NCBI GenBank assembly: GCA_016194745.1
Contig: JACQBA010000010.1
Span: 62,001-126,000, forward strand
Length of the DNA: 64,000 nt
Direction of reading: 5' to 3'
Origin: Elusimicrobiota bacterium
GTDB taxonomy: Bacteria > Elusimicrobiota > Elusimicrobia > UBA1565 > JACRDR01
A program made the translations under genes and the position numbers. The stretch's first letter is position 1. Every line of letters begins with the position of its first letter. Under the pieces are notes generated by a model that ran no database searches, had not been told where the DNA came from, and worked only from the letters and a program-made list of their open reading frames with translations. Positions 46,988 through 55,617 of the stretch are shown here, piece by piece.

Positions 46988-48276
46988 GCGAGGAGAAGGA
47001 CGGCGCCGGAGCCGAGCCGACCCGCAAGTGGCGCGTCTTTTCGGCCGCGACCGTGTCGGTACTGGGACTGTCGATCTTGGCGGTCCTCGCCGCGGTCGTG
47101 TTCTTCGCATCGGAAAAGATGGGGAACTTCGCGAGGATGGAGCACCGCCGCAAGGCTGAGGACCTCTCTCGATTCATCGCCCGGATCGCCTTCGTCCCCA
47201 TGAGCTTAGAGAACGTCCCTTTGCTCGAGCGCATCGCGGACGCCTACGTCGCGGACCCGGACGTCGTGCGGATCGAGCTCACGGACGCCTCCGGAAAGAA
47301 CCTGGTCGCGCGGACGATCCGAGCCCTTCCGGAAGCCCGCCTGCTCGTCGAAGCCTCCCAGCCGATCGTGCCGACGGAAGGACTCCGGAAGACGACGAAA
47401 TCGCAGGAGCCGATCGGAAGGGTCACGGTGACCATGAGCGCCGATCGCATCCACAAGGTCGTCAGCAACTTCATCCGCTCGATCGCCGCCATTAGCGCCA
47501 TCCTGCTGGCCGCTTCGGTGCTCACCGACCTGGCGCTCATCTCCTGGATGACGCATCGCCTCAAGAAACTCGTCGGCGAAGCCCGCCTCAACGAGGAGCT
47601 GCGCCGCTCCAACAAGGAGCTCAACGAGTTCGCCTACGTCGCGTCACACGACCTGCAGGAGCCCCTCCGGAAGATCACGAACTTCGTCCAGCTCCTTCAA
47701 CGAAAGCAAGCGGGCCGTCTCGACGCCGACTCGGAACGCTTCATGGGTTACATCGTCGACGCGACGACCCGGATGACGGCCCTCATCCGCGACCTGCTCG
47801 ATTACTCGCGCATCGGCCAGGCGGAACTGGTGATGGGGCCCACGGACATGAACGAGGTCCTACAGCAGGTGCTGTCGGATATCGAGATGGCCTTGGACTC
47901 CGCCAAAGCCGAGGTCGTCCAGGATCCGCTGCCGGTGATCACCGCGAACCGCGCGCAGATGGGCAGGCTTCTGCAGAATTTGATCAGCAACGCGGTCAAG
48001 TTCAGGCGGGATGAGCCTCCGAAAGTGAAAATCTCGGCCACCCGCGCCGGGCACAACTGGGAGTTCCACGTCGCCGACAACGGGATCGGCATCGAAGCGC
48101 AGTACGGCGACCGGATATTCGGTATTTTCCAACGACTCCACACGCGCACGGAATATGCGGGCACGGGGATCGGGCTTGCGGTCTGCAAGAAGATCGTCGA
48201 GCGCCACAAGGGGACGATCTGGATGGACTCCACGGTCGGCAAAGGCACGACGTTCCACTTCAACATCCCGTCATGA
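46969..48276 (+). CDS. Membrane sensor histidine kinase with periplasmic sensor domain
   Basis: 435 residues from the ATG at 46969; a GTG at 46984 overlapping the upstream stop (GTGA) is an equally good start. TM1 (VLGLSILAVLAAVVFFAS) and TM2 (IAAISAILLAASVLTDLALI) bracket a roughly 120-residue periplasmic domain that looks like a single-CACHE/PDC fold (VVRIELTDASGKNLVART, IGRVTVTMSADRIHKVV). HisKA is LNEFAYVASHDLQEPLRKITNFVQ, the phytochrome-type H-box. HATPase motifs are LLQNLISNAVKFRRDE, VADNGIGI and GTGIGLAVCKKIVERH. Partners should be the binding protein upstream and the REC-only proteins at 44418 and 48273. The latter is 4-nt coupled to it. Confidence 0.9.
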   Translation: MGEAAVSEEKDGAGAEPTRKWRVFSAATVSVLGLSILAVLAAVVFFASEKMGNFARMEHRRKAEDLSRFIARIAFVPMSLENVPLLERIADAYVADPDVVRIELTDASGKNLVARTIRALPEARLLVEASQPIVPTEGLRKTTKSQEPIGRVTVTMSADRIHKVVSNFIRSIAAISAILLAASVLTDLALISWMTHRLKKLVGEARLNEELRRSNKELNEFAYVASHDLQEPLRKITNFVQLLQRKQAGRLDADSERFMGYIVDATTRMTALIRDLLDYSRIGQAELVMGPTDMNEVLQQVLSDIEMALDSAKAEVVQDPLPVITANRAQMGRLLQNLISNAVKFRRDEPPKVKISATRAGHNWEFHVADNGIGIEAQYGDRIFGIFQRLHTRTEYAGTGIGLAVCKKIVERHKGTIWMDSTVGKGTTFHFNIPS

Positions 48277-48719
48277 CCCCGAATCCGAAACGCTACGAGG
48301 TGCTCCTCATCGAGGACGACGCCGGAGACGCGGAGCTGATCCGCGAGGCATGGACCCAAAGCGGCGCGTCGGTGGAGCTCCGCGTCGTGGACGACGGCAG
48401 AAAAGCTCTCGCTTACCTGCATCGAGAAAGCCCCTACGAGGGCTCCGGACGGCCCGACCTGGTGATGCTCGACCTCGCCGTCCCGATCAACAAGGGGATA
48501 GACGTCCTCAAGGAGATGCGACAGGACGCCGCCCTGCAACCCGTGCCCGTCGTGATCATGAGCTCCTCAAATGACCCTTCCGACGTGCGGCAGTCCTACG
48601 GCCTCGGGGCAAACTGCTTCATCGCCAAGCCGGTCGGGCTGGACAGCTTTCTTCGCATCGTCCTGCGCATCGGGGAGTTCTGGTTCGGGATCGCCCGGCT
48701 GCCCGCGAGGGAATGGTGA
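48273..48719 (+). CDS. REC-only response regulator
   Basis: 148 residues; ATG overlaps the kinase stop (ATGA). Receiver motifs: LLIEDDAGDAELIREAW, phosphoacceptor Asp in LVMLDLAVPINKGIDVL, Ser in VVIMSSSNDPSDV and Lys in FIAKPVGL. The C-terminal helix ends in GEFWFGIARLP, the same Rcp1-type ending as the protein at 44418-44858, so the two are paralogues. The phosphoacceptor loop is LAVPINKG rather than LNLPGPSG. It lacks an output domain and may act as a phosphate shuttle between the two kinases that flank it. Confidence 0.9.
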   Translation: MTPNPKRYEVLLIEDDAGDAELIREAWTQSGASVELRVVDDGRKALAYLHRESPYEGSGRPDLVMLDLAVPINKGIDVLKEMRQDAALQPVPVVIMSSSNDPSDVRQSYGLGANCFIAKPVGLDSFLRIVLRIGEFWFGIARLPAREW

Positions 48720-49801
48720 ACAGGACTGCGATCCGGGTGCTCCTCATCGAGGACGACCCCGAGGACATCGAACTACTGCAGCGGTATCTCCGTGACGACG
48801 CCAGGCATGAGTACGCGATCGGGACGGCGGAGCGATTGGAAGAGGGCCTCGCGCGCCTCGATTCGTTCAAAGCGGACGTACTCCTTCTGGACATCTCGCT
48901 TCCCGACAGCCACGGCATCTCCACGTTCCATAAAGCATTCTCGCGCGCTCCGGACGTCCCGATCGTGCTGCTCACCGGCATGGAGGACGAGAAGCTCGCC
49001 CTGGAGGCCGTCAAGAGCGGCGCCCAAGACTATCTCAACAAGAGAGAGGTGAGCTCCCGCGTGATCTCGCGCGCGATCTCGTACGCGATTTGGCGGAAAA
49101 AAGCGGAGGATCTGCTCAAGCGGGAAGCTCTGCATCGGGAGTTCATCGCGAACGCGTCGCACGAGCTGCGCACGCCCATCGCCGCGATCAAGGCCTCCGC
49201 GGAGACGCTCGGGCGGAGTCTCACCGCACCCAATCCCGACCGCGAGCTCGTCCGCATCATCGAATCGCAAGCGGAACGGCTGCGGGGACTTGTGGAGTAC
49301 CTCCTCGATCTCTCGATGCTCGAGTCGGGCCAACGTCCGGCGCTTCCCGAATCGATCTCCCTCCAGGCTTTCCTCCCGGAGTTCGTCGCCGGGTTCGGAT
49401 TGTTGGCCAAAAAGAAGAAGGTCAAGATCGATTGGAAGGCGCCTCCCGGCTTCAAGGTCTGGATCGACCGCAGCCATCTGGACCGCATCCTTCAGAACCT
49501 GGTCGACAACGCGATCAAGTTCAGCCCGGCCGGAGGAGAGATCCACATCGAAGGAAAACCCTCTGGAGAGGTCGGCCTCATTTCGGTCCGAGACAGCGGC
49601 GTAGGGATGCCGAAGGATCAAATCCCCCTCCTGTTCCAAGAGTTCGCCGACAAGGCGGCGCGCAGGACGAAGGGCCGAGGCACGGGCCTAGGCCTGCTTC
49701 TGGTGAAGGGCTTGCTCGGAGCCAACGGCGGAAGGATCGAGGCGGCGTCCTCCCCGGGCAAGGGGATGACGTTCACCTTTACGGTGCCTCTGGGACGATA
49801 G
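48713..49801 (+). CDS. Receiver-histidine kinase (REC-HisKA-HATPase)
   Basis: 362 residues, soluble. An N-terminal REC domain (residues about 7-125; VLLIEDDPEDIELLQRYL, DVLLLDISLPDSHGI, VLLTGMEDEKLA, DYLNKREV) is joined by a short helix to HisKA (FIANASHELRTPIAAIKASAETL). The HATPase motifs are RILQNLVDNAIKFSPAGGE, VRDSGVGMPKDQ and GRGTGLGLLLVKGLL. The lysine pocket reads NKRE instead of the usual KP. REC-first kinases are typically intermediate elements of a phosphorelay. The ATG at 48713 overlaps the previous gene by 7 nt; a GTG at 48716 is an alternative. It closes the sensory cluster. Confidence 0.9.
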   Translation: MVNRTAIRVLLIEDDPEDIELLQRYLRDDARHEYAIGTAERLEEGLARLDSFKADVLLLDISLPDSHGISTFHKAFSRAPDVPIVLLTGMEDEKLALEAVKSGAQDYLNKREVSSRVISRAISYAIWRKKAEDLLKREALHREFIANASHELRTPIAAIKASAETLGRSLTAPNPDRELVRIIESQAERLRGLVEYLLDLSMLESGQRPALPESISLQAFLPEFVAGFGLLAKKKKVKIDWKAPPGFKVWIDRSHLDRILQNLVDNAIKFSPAGGEIHIEGKPSGEVGLISVRDSGVGMPKDQIPLLFQEFADKAARRTKGRGTGLGLLLVKGLLGANGGRIEAASSPGKGMTFTFTVPLGR

Positions 49802-49818
49802 CGGCGTCCCGGCGTCGA

Positions 49819-49847
49819 TTGCGGCCCCGCCGATAAATTCATAGACT
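49819..49847 (+). promoter_or_regulatory. Promoter of ppk2
   Basis: TTGCGG, 17-nt spacer, TAGACT; the -10 ends 11 nt before the ATG at 49859. Confidence 0.55.
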
Positions 49848-49858
49848 CGCGCGTCCCC

Positions 49859-51331
49859 ATGTTCGAAAATGCGGAACTCGGCAGTTCGTTGACGAAACCC
49901 GAATACAAGAAGGCGGTCGGGCGTCTCCGCGTCGAGCTGCTCGAGGCGCAGCACCGTCTCGCGGCGTCCGATCGGTCTCTGGTCGTGATCATCGGAGGAG
50001 TCGAAGGCGGAGGAAAGAGCGAGTTTGCCAACGCCCTGCTCGCCTGGCTCGACGCCCGCGGCATCGAGACGCACGCCCTGGGCGAGCCGACGGACGAGGA
50101 GCGCGACCACCCCTATTTTTGGCGTTTCTGGAGACGCCTCCCCGCCTCCCGACGCGCCGGCATCTTCCTGACCTCCTGGTACACGAGGCCCATCGTAGAC
50201 CGCGTCTTCAAGGACACGGACGAAGCGGAGTTCGATCAGGACCTCGACCGCATCGTGGAATTCGAGCGCATGCTCTGCCAGGAGAAGACCGTCCTCGTCA
50301 AGCTCTGGCTCCACATCTCGAAGAAAGAGCAGGCCAAGCGGCTCAAGGCTCTCGAAAAAGACGAGGACACGAGCTGGCGCGTGACGAAGCTCGACTGGAA
50401 GTATCACAAGAAATACGCCCGATTCCGTAAAGTGTCGGAGCACGCGCTGATCAAGACGTCGACGGGCGAGGCCCCCTGGAGAGTGATCGATTCGCAGGAC
50501 CACCGCTACCGGGACGTCACCGCGGCGCGGGTCATCCTGGAGGCGCTCACCTCCGGCCTCGACGAGGCGAAGAAGGCGTCGGGGGATCGCAAGCCGGACC
50601 GCCCCAAGCCCGCGGCCAAGAACGTTATCCGGGCGCTCGACATGTCCCTGTCCCTCTCCGAGGACAAGTTCGAGTCCCGCTACGAGGACCTCCGCAACCG
50701 TCTCGGATTCCTGACGCGCGAGCTTCGGCGCAAGCGCCGCTCGCTGATCCTGGCGTTCGAAGGGCCGGACGCGGCGGGCAAGGGAGGCGCGATCCGCCGT
50801 CTGACCAAGTCCATGGACGCGCGGCTCTACCGCGTGAACTCCGTCGCCGCGCCGTCCGACGAGGAGCGGGCTCATCCGTACCTGTGGCGCTTCTGGCGCG
50901 CCCTGCCTCGCCTCGGGACCGTCACGATCTACGACCGGACGTGGTACGGGCGAGTCCTCGTCGAGCGCATCGAGGGCTTCGCCACGGCGCCGGAATGGAA
51001 GCGGGCGTTCGCCGAGATCAACGCCTTCGAAAAGCAGCTTTCCGACTACGGCACGACGCTGCTCAAGTTCTGGATCGCCATCAGCGCGGACGAGCAACTG
51101 CGCCGCTTCAAGAGCCGCCAAACGACCCCGTACAAGCAGTACAAGATCACCGAGGAAGACTGGCGCAACCGCGAGAAGTGGAACGCCTACGAGGCCGCCG
51201 CCTGCGAGATGGTGGAAAAGACGAGCACCGACCACGCGCCCTGGGTCCTGATCGAGGGCAACGACAAGCGCTGGGCCCGCATCAGGATCATGGAAACGGT
51301 CGTCGAGCGCCTCGAAAAAGAGCTCGCGTAA
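49859..51331 (+). CDS. ppk2: Two-domain polyphosphate kinase 2 (polyphosphate:AMP phosphotransferase type)
   Basis: 490 residues made of two PPK2 domains (about 10-230 and 260-490). The second has intact motifs: Walker A LAFEGPDAAGKGGAIRRL, a lid segment, and Walker B VTIYDRTWYGRVLVERIEGF. In the first, Walker A is VIIGGVEGGGKSEFANAL but the DRxW segment reads FLTSWYTRPIVD, so the catalytic Asp-Arg is missing. This arrangement (degenerate N-half, active C-half) is that of class II PPK2 such as Pseudomonas PAP, which phosphorylates AMP to ADP with polyphosphate. It begins a short unit with a ROK kinase (12-nt gap), both in phosphoryl transfer. Confidence 0.93.
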   Translation: MFENAELGSSLTKPEYKKAVGRLRVELLEAQHRLAASDRSLVVIIGGVEGGGKSEFANALLAWLDARGIETHALGEPTDEERDHPYFWRFWRRLPASRRAGIFLTSWYTRPIVDRVFKDTDEAEFDQDLDRIVEFERMLCQEKTVLVKLWLHISKKEQAKRLKALEKDEDTSWRVTKLDWKYHKKYARFRKVSEHALIKTSTGEAPWRVIDSQDHRYRDVTAARVILEALTSGLDEAKKASGDRKPDRPKPAAKNVIRALDMSLSLSEDKFESRYEDLRNRLGFLTRELRRKRRSLILAFEGPDAAGKGGAIRRLTKSMDARLYRVNSVAAPSDEERAHPYLWRFWRALPRLGTVTIYDRTWYGRVLVERIEGFATAPEWKRAFAEINAFEKQLSDYGTTLLKFWIAISADEQLRRFKSRQTTPYKQYKITEEDWRNREKWNAYEAAACEMVEKTSTDHAPWVLIEGNDKRWARIRIMETVVERLEKELA

Positions 51332-51343
51332 CGTCCGGGCGCC

Positions 51344-52237
51344 ATGGCCGACCGATGGAAGCTGGGGATCGACCTCGGCGGCACGAAGACGGAAGGGGTC
51401 GTGCTCGACCCGCGCGGCCGCGAGACGTTCCGCAAGCGCATCCCCACCCGGCAGGACCTCGGCTATCGCCAAGTCCTCGCCGGCATCGGCTCCCTCTACG
51501 TCGAGATGAAGTCCGCCGCGAAGGGACGCGCGCACACCCTCGGCATCGGAACCCCCGGCTCGATCTCCCGGCGAACGGGAGACCTGCGCAATGCGAACAC
51601 CCTCTGCCTCAACGGAAAGCCGTTTAAGCGCGACGTCGCCAAACTGCTCGGCCGCGTCCCGGCGCTCCACAACGACGCGAACTGCTTCGCCTTGGCCGAG
51701 GCCCGTCTCGGCGCCGGCCGCGGGAGGCGGGTCGTCTTCGGCGTCATCCTGGGGACCGGCTGCGGCGGCGGCATCGTCATCGACGGTCGCGTCCATGACG
51801 GGCTCCAAGGACTCGCGGGGGAATGGGGCCATACCTCGATCGACCCACACGGGACCAAATGCTACTGCGGGCGGCGCGGCTGCGTCGAGACGTACATCAG
51901 CGGCGGCGGTCTCGAGACGCGCTATCGCAAGCGATTCAGGTCGCGCCTTCGCTTGGAAGCAGTCGTGGACGCCTACCGCGGCGGAGACCGGCGCGCGGCG
52001 GGCCTCATGAAGGAATTCTTCGAGGCCTACGGGCGCGCGCTGGCGAACCTTATCAACGTGCTGGACCCCGACGTCGTCGTGCTCGGCGGCGGGCTCTCCA
52101 ATATCGAGGAGCTGTATGCCGCGGGCGCCGCGGCGGTCCGCCGGCACGTCTTCACGAAGGACCTCGAGACGCCGATCGTCCGCAACGCGCTCGGCGACTC
52201 GGCGGGTGTGCTCGGGGCGGCGCTGCTCGGCGTCTAG
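51344..52237 (+). CDS. ROK family sugar kinase
   Basis: 297 residues. The ATP-binding start is GIDLGGTKTEGVVLDPRG. The ROK signature occurs at 130-180: GVILGTGCGGGIVIDGR with the catalytic Asp region HNDANCFALAEA just before, then the zinc site CYCGRRGCVETYISGGG (CxCGxxGCxE) preceded by a His in EWGHTSIDPHG. Without an N-terminal helix-turn-helix it is a kinase, not a NagC-type repressor. Glucokinase or N-acetylhexosamine kinase activity is likely. It follows ppk2 in the same unit, so a polyphosphate-dependent role could be considered, but ROK ATP motifs are normal. Confidence 0.9.
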   Translation: MADRWKLGIDLGGTKTEGVVLDPRGRETFRKRIPTRQDLGYRQVLAGIGSLYVEMKSAAKGRAHTLGIGTPGSISRRTGDLRNANTLCLNGKPFKRDVAKLLGRVPALHNDANCFALAEARLGAGRGRRVVFGVILGTGCGGGIVIDGRVHDGLQGLAGEWGHTSIDPHGTKCYCGRRGCVETYISGGGLETRYRKRFRSRLRLEAVVDAYRGGDRRAAGLMKEFFEAYGRALANLINVLDPDVVVLGGGLSNIEELYAAGAAAVRRHVFTKDLETPIVRNALGDSAGVLGAALLGV

Positions 52238-52265
52238 CGCCCCCGGCCGCCGTCGGCCGATTTGC

Positions 52266-52271
52266 TATCAT
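52266..52271 (+). promoter_or_regulatory. -10 element of the SDR gene (leaderless)
   Basis: TATCAT ends 6 nt before the GTG at 52278; weak -35. Supports the GTG choice over the much longer open frame upstream. Confidence 0.5.
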
Positions 52272-52277
52272 CGGCGC

Positions 52278-53090
52278 GTGGATCCGCGGGGAAGACGGGC
52301 GCTCGTCACCGGAGGCGCCAGCGGCATCGGCAAGGCCGTCGCGCTGCGCCTCCTCCGCTCGGGAGCCGCGGTCGCCCTTTGGGACCTGCCGGGAGACGCG
52401 CTCGACGCGGCGGCGCGGGAGCTGTCGGCCTCCGGTCACGTCCGCGCCTTCCCGGTCGACTTGATCGACCCGGCGCAAATCCACGCCGCCGCGGCCAGGA
52501 CGCTGGCCGAGTTCGGCGAGATCGACATCCTCGACAACAACGCCGGCGTCGTCCGCGGCGCCCCGTTCCTCGAGACCCAGGACGCCGACGACGTGCGCAC
52601 GATCCAGGTGAACCTCCAGGCCGTGACGCGCGTGACGCGGGCGTTTTTGCCGGGAATGGCCAAGCGGAACTCCGGCCATTTGGTGATGATGGCGTCGGCC
52701 GCGGGGCTTCTCGGCATCCCGGGGATGGCCGTCTACGCGGCGTCCAAGCACGCGGTCATCGGCTTCGCGGAGTCGCTGCGCCTCGAGCTGCGCAAGAGCG
52801 GCCTGACCGGGGTGCGCGTCACCATCGTCTGCCCGAGCTTCGTCAATACCGGCATGTTCGCGGGAGCCGCGCCGCCTCGGCTCGCGCCCTGGCTCGATCC
52901 CGAACGCCTCGCCGACAAGATCATCGCGGCGATCCGAAAGGACCGCCTCTACGTCCGCGAGCCGTTCATCGTCAAGTGGATTCCCTTCCTCAAGGGGATG
53001 ACGTGCACCCCCCTCCTCGACCTCGTCGGCGACATGCTCGGGATGCACTCCGCGATGGATACGTGGAAGGGCCGCGGGCCGAAAGCGTAG
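52278..53090 (+). CDS. Classical short-chain dehydrogenase/reductase
   Basis: 270 residues from the GTG at 52278. The Rossmann motif is ALVTGGASGIGKAVALRLL, NNAGVV gives the NAG motif near residue 90, and the catalytic Ser and YxxxK are in MASAAGLLGIPGMAVYAASKHAV. The C-terminal part (VTIVCPSFVNTGMF, then FIVKWIPFLKGM) resembles membrane-associated retinol-dehydrogenase-like SDRs of the DHRS/17-beta-HSD11 type, which act on lipid or long-chain substrates. It stands alone behind its own promoter and converges with the quinoprotein gene, with one base between the two genes. Confidence 0.9.
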   Translation: MDPRGRRALVTGGASGIGKAVALRLLRSGAAVALWDLPGDALDAAARELSASGHVRAFPVDLIDPAQIHAAAARTLAEFGEIDILDNNAGVVRGAPFLETQDADDVRTIQVNLQAVTRVTRAFLPGMAKRNSGHLVMMASAAGLLGIPGMAVYAASKHAVIGFAESLRLELRKSGLTGVRVTIVCPSFVNTGMFAGAAPPRLAPWLDPERLADKIIAAIRKDRLYVREPFIVKWIPFLKGMTCTPLLDLVGDMLGMHSAMDTWKGRGPKA

Positions 53091-53091
53091 T

Positions 53092-54696
53092 TCAGCGTCC
53101 GTCGACCGAAAACGCCAAGAGCACGTTGCCGGGCATCCCGCCCCACAGGAAATAGCCCGATTCCGCGAAAACCATCCCGCCGGCGACCGCAACGCCGCCC
53201 GCGTCGAAGGAGCCGCCCTTGGCCGCGATTCCATTGACGGTCTCGAACGGGCGGACCGCGTCGAAATCCCAGAGGACGGCGCCGTCGGCCGCGGAGTAGG
53301 CGCGCAGATGGCCGTCCATCGAGCCGGAGAAGACGACACCCGGAACCGCGCTGACGGCCGACGACTGCGCGGGGCTGCAGGAACGCCTCTTCCCGCAGGG
53401 ACCGGGGGGCGCGCTCCAAGCGACCGCGCCGCTCGCGACGCTCACGGCGAACAGTCCTCCGCCGCGGGATGGATCCAACGCCTGCTCCCCGTCCTCTCCG
53501 GCGGACCACGCCGCGTCCGACACCGCGGCGTACACCTTCGCCCCGTCGGCGGCCATGCCCCACTGGATGCCCCCGATGCGACCGCCCTTGCCCACGCGCC
53601 TCTGCCACACGACGGCGCCGCCGGCGTCCGGGTCGAGCGCGGTCACGACGCCGGACTTCTGCCCGGCGAGCAGCACGCTCCGGCTCGCGCCTTCCACGAG
53701 GATAGGCGACGCGCCGAAATCAAGATCCTCCCCGACGGGCTTCGTGCAATGGCGGCCCTCGTCCATCGCGCACGACAAGTTGAAGACGTCGCTCGACGTC
53801 ACCTGCCGATGCCAAACGATCCTTCCCGACTCTAGCTCCAGCGCCAGGATCGCGTCGCTCGTCGCCGCGGCGGGATCGGAGTAGCTGTTTCCGGTCGCGA
53901 CGTACAGCCGCCCGCGTTTGGGATCGACGGTCGGCGCCGACCAGATCGCGGCGCCCGAAGGCCCACGGAGCTGCGTGCCCTTTTCGTTCTTCCGCACGGG
54001 GCCCGGCGCCTCTGTGATCGCATGGCTTTTCCACACCTGCGTGCCGTCCCGCGCGTCCAGCGCGACGACGGAGCCGCGGAACGTGCAGCACTCGTACGCG
54101 AGGTCCTGCGCGGCTGCTTCCTCGGTGGACGACACCGGAACGTAGAGCCGGCCGCCGTGGAGGCGAAGACTCCCCGTCAGCTTCGCGAAGGGATGCGCCT
54201 CGACCCGCCGGTGCCACAGGCGCTCTCCCGTCGCGGCGTCGACGGCGTAGACGGTGCCGCGCACGTCGCCGAAGAAGGCGGCCGGACGCTTCCTTCCCCC
54301 GGCGTCGATCTCCCCGATGTTGACGGCGCCGCGGACGCCGGCGTCCGCCTTGAACGTCCAATGCACGCAGCCGGACTTGGCGTCGAGCGCGTAGACGGTC
54401 CCGTCCGCGCTCCCGGTCAACACGCGCCCCCCGACGACGGTCGGCTGCGCCCACGCCTCGCTGGCCTTGGGAAACCCGAACGCCCACTTGAGCTTGAGCC
54501 GCTTCGTCTTGTCCGCGTCCAGCGCCGCGGCCGCGGCGGCCTGGAACCTGGAATTGGAGGAATCAGGACTCCAGCCGTTCCACGATGGACCCGCGAGAGT
54601 CCACCGCGGAACGCTCGCGCAACGCCCTATCGGCGCGTCCGAAGCGGACGCGTTTCCGGCGATCGCCAAGACGAGAAGCAGTAGACTTGCGTTCAC
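53092..54696 (-). CDS. Periplasmic PQQ-type beta-propeller dehydrogenase (polyvinyl-alcohol-dehydrogenase-like)
   Basis: 534 residues from a GTG, with signal peptide (LLLLVLAIAGNASA). Seven or eight propeller repeats are visible, e.g. GTVYALDAKSGCVHWTF, GTVYAVDAATGERLW and GHLRAYSAADGAVLW. The vicinal Cys pair YECCTFRGS, the NSYSDPAAATSDAILAL segment, and DLDFGASPILV match the PQQ and Ca sites of PVA dehydrogenase-like quinoproteins. There is no C-terminal cytochrome c CxxCH, so electrons must leave by a separate carrier. No PQQ biosynthesis gene is in the window, so some repeats may be structural only. It shares a -10 with the end of lgt. Confidence 0.85.
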   Translation of the reverse strand: MNASLLLLVLAIAGNASASDAPIGRCASVPRWTLAGPSWNGWSPDSSNSRFQAAAAAALDADKTKRLKLKWAFGFPKASEAWAQPTVVGGRVLTGSADGTVYALDAKSGCVHWTFKADAGVRGAVNIGEIDAGGRKRPAAFFGDVRGTVYAVDAATGERLWHRRVEAHPFAKLTGSLRLHGGRLYVPVSSTEEAAAQDLAYECCTFRGSVVALDARDGTQVWKSHAITEAPGPVRKNEKGTQLRGPSGAAIWSAPTVDPKRGRLYVATGNSYSDPAAATSDAILALELESGRIVWHRQVTSSDVFNLSCAMDEGRHCTKPVGEDLDFGASPILVEGASRSVLLAGQKSGVVTALDPDAGGAVVWQRRVGKGGRIGGIQWGMAADGAKVYAAVSDAAWSAGEDGEQALDPSRGGGLFAVSVASGAVAWSAPPGPCGKRRSCSPAQSSAVSAVPGVVFSGSMDGHLRAYSAADGAVLWDFDAVRPFETVNGIAAKGGSFDAGGVAVAGGMVFAESGYFLWGGMPGNVLLAFSVDGR

Positions 54697-54705
54697 GAGA
54701 ACGCG

Positions 54706-54714
54706 ATTCTAGCA
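54706..54714 (-). promoter_or_regulatory. Extended -10 promoter of the quinoprotein gene (leaderless)
   Basis: TGC-TAGAAT ends 9 nt before the GTG at 54696. The element lies directly downstream of the lgt stop codon. Confidence 0.55.
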
Positions 54715-54722
54715 ATAACCCG

Positions 54723-55562
54723 TCAAGAGGCGTAGACGCTGCGGGTCTTCGGATGCCGCTCGTAGATTCCTTGGCGATACAGCAGGAGGGACGCCGCGGC
54801 CAGCGCCGCGAGGGCGCCCCATTGCGAGGGCGACAGAAGGTCCGACAAGATCGCTCCGCGATCGTCCCCGCGGAAGCACTCCCCCGCGAAGCGCAGGACC
54901 GCGTAGAGGATGATGTAGCCGTAGAACGCGGTCCCGTACGTGTACTTGCCGCCGCGGATCCTCGGCAGGACGTAGCGCCACAGGAACAGGAAGATCGCGA
55001 CCTCGCCAACGGCCTCGTAGAGCTGCGTCGGGTGGACCTTGACGCCGAGCAGCTCCGGGGCGATCTGCGCCTGCGGGTCCGTGAAGCGTACCCCCCACGG
55101 CATCTCGGTCGGCCGGCCGTGGCAGCACCCGTTCAAGAAGCAGCCCACGCGGCCCAGCCAATGCCCCAGCGGCAAGGCGCTCATCCCGTAATCGGCGAGC
55201 GGCAGGAAGGCGCGGGGCCGAGGGTGAGTCCGGTTGTAGATGAGCAGGTCGATCCAGCCGGCGACCAGAGTCCCGGCGAGGCCGCCCCAGAACACCCAGC
55301 CCGTCTTCCAAAAGCCGATGATGGCCCAGGGACGGGAGACGAACAGGCGCCAATCGACGAGATAAAACGCCAGACGCGCTCCGATCACCCACCCGAAGAA
55401 AAGCATGTAGGCGAGCATCCAAAAGTCGCCGGGCGTCTCGCTCGGCACCTTCAAGCGCTCGCGCCACGACCAGCACCAGAGCACGCCCAGCGTGAATCCC
55501 GCCGTGACGCAAAGGCCGTAGACGCTGACTTGCCCGCCGAAGAGGCTTAGATATGGATACAT
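54723..55562 (-). CDS. lgt: Prolipoprotein diacylglyceryl transferase
   Basis: 279 residues with seven TM helices. It moves a diacylglyceryl group from phosphatidylglycerol to the lipobox Cys of prolipoproteins. Signatures: VYGLCVTAGFTLGVLWCW at the N-terminus, GVLFWGGL-like segment reading GWVFWGGLAGTLVAGW, the Lgt motif GRVGCFLNGCCHGRPTEMPWG, and the essential HPTQLYEAVGEV. The ATG is 11 nt after an extended -10 and divergent from the diiron protein gene. The quinoprotein gene follows with its own promoter. Confidence 0.96.
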   Translation of the reverse strand: MYPYLSLFGGQVSVYGLCVTAGFTLGVLWCWSWRERLKVPSETPGDFWMLAYMLFFGWVIGARLAFYLVDWRLFVSRPWAIIGFWKTGWVFWGGLAGTLVAGWIDLLIYNRTHPRPRAFLPLADYGMSALPLGHWLGRVGCFLNGCCHGRPTEMPWGVRFTDPQAQIAPELLGVKVHPTQLYEAVGEVAIFLFLWRYVLPRIRGGKYTYGTAFYGYIILYAVLRFAGECFRGDDRGAILSDLLSPSQWGALAALAAASLLLYRQGIYERHPKTRSVYAS

Positions 55563-55573
55563 CCGGGACTTTT

Positions 55574-55582
55574 AGGATATCA
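55574..55582 (-). promoter_or_regulatory. Extended -10 promoter of lgt
   Basis: TGA-TATCCT on the minus strand ends 11 nt before the lgt ATG at 55562. It forms a divergent pair with the + strand promoter at 55618-55623. Confidence 0.5.
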
Positions 55583-55617
55583 GCGGCGCTCTCGTCGTGC
55601 AAGTCCCGCAAATCCGG

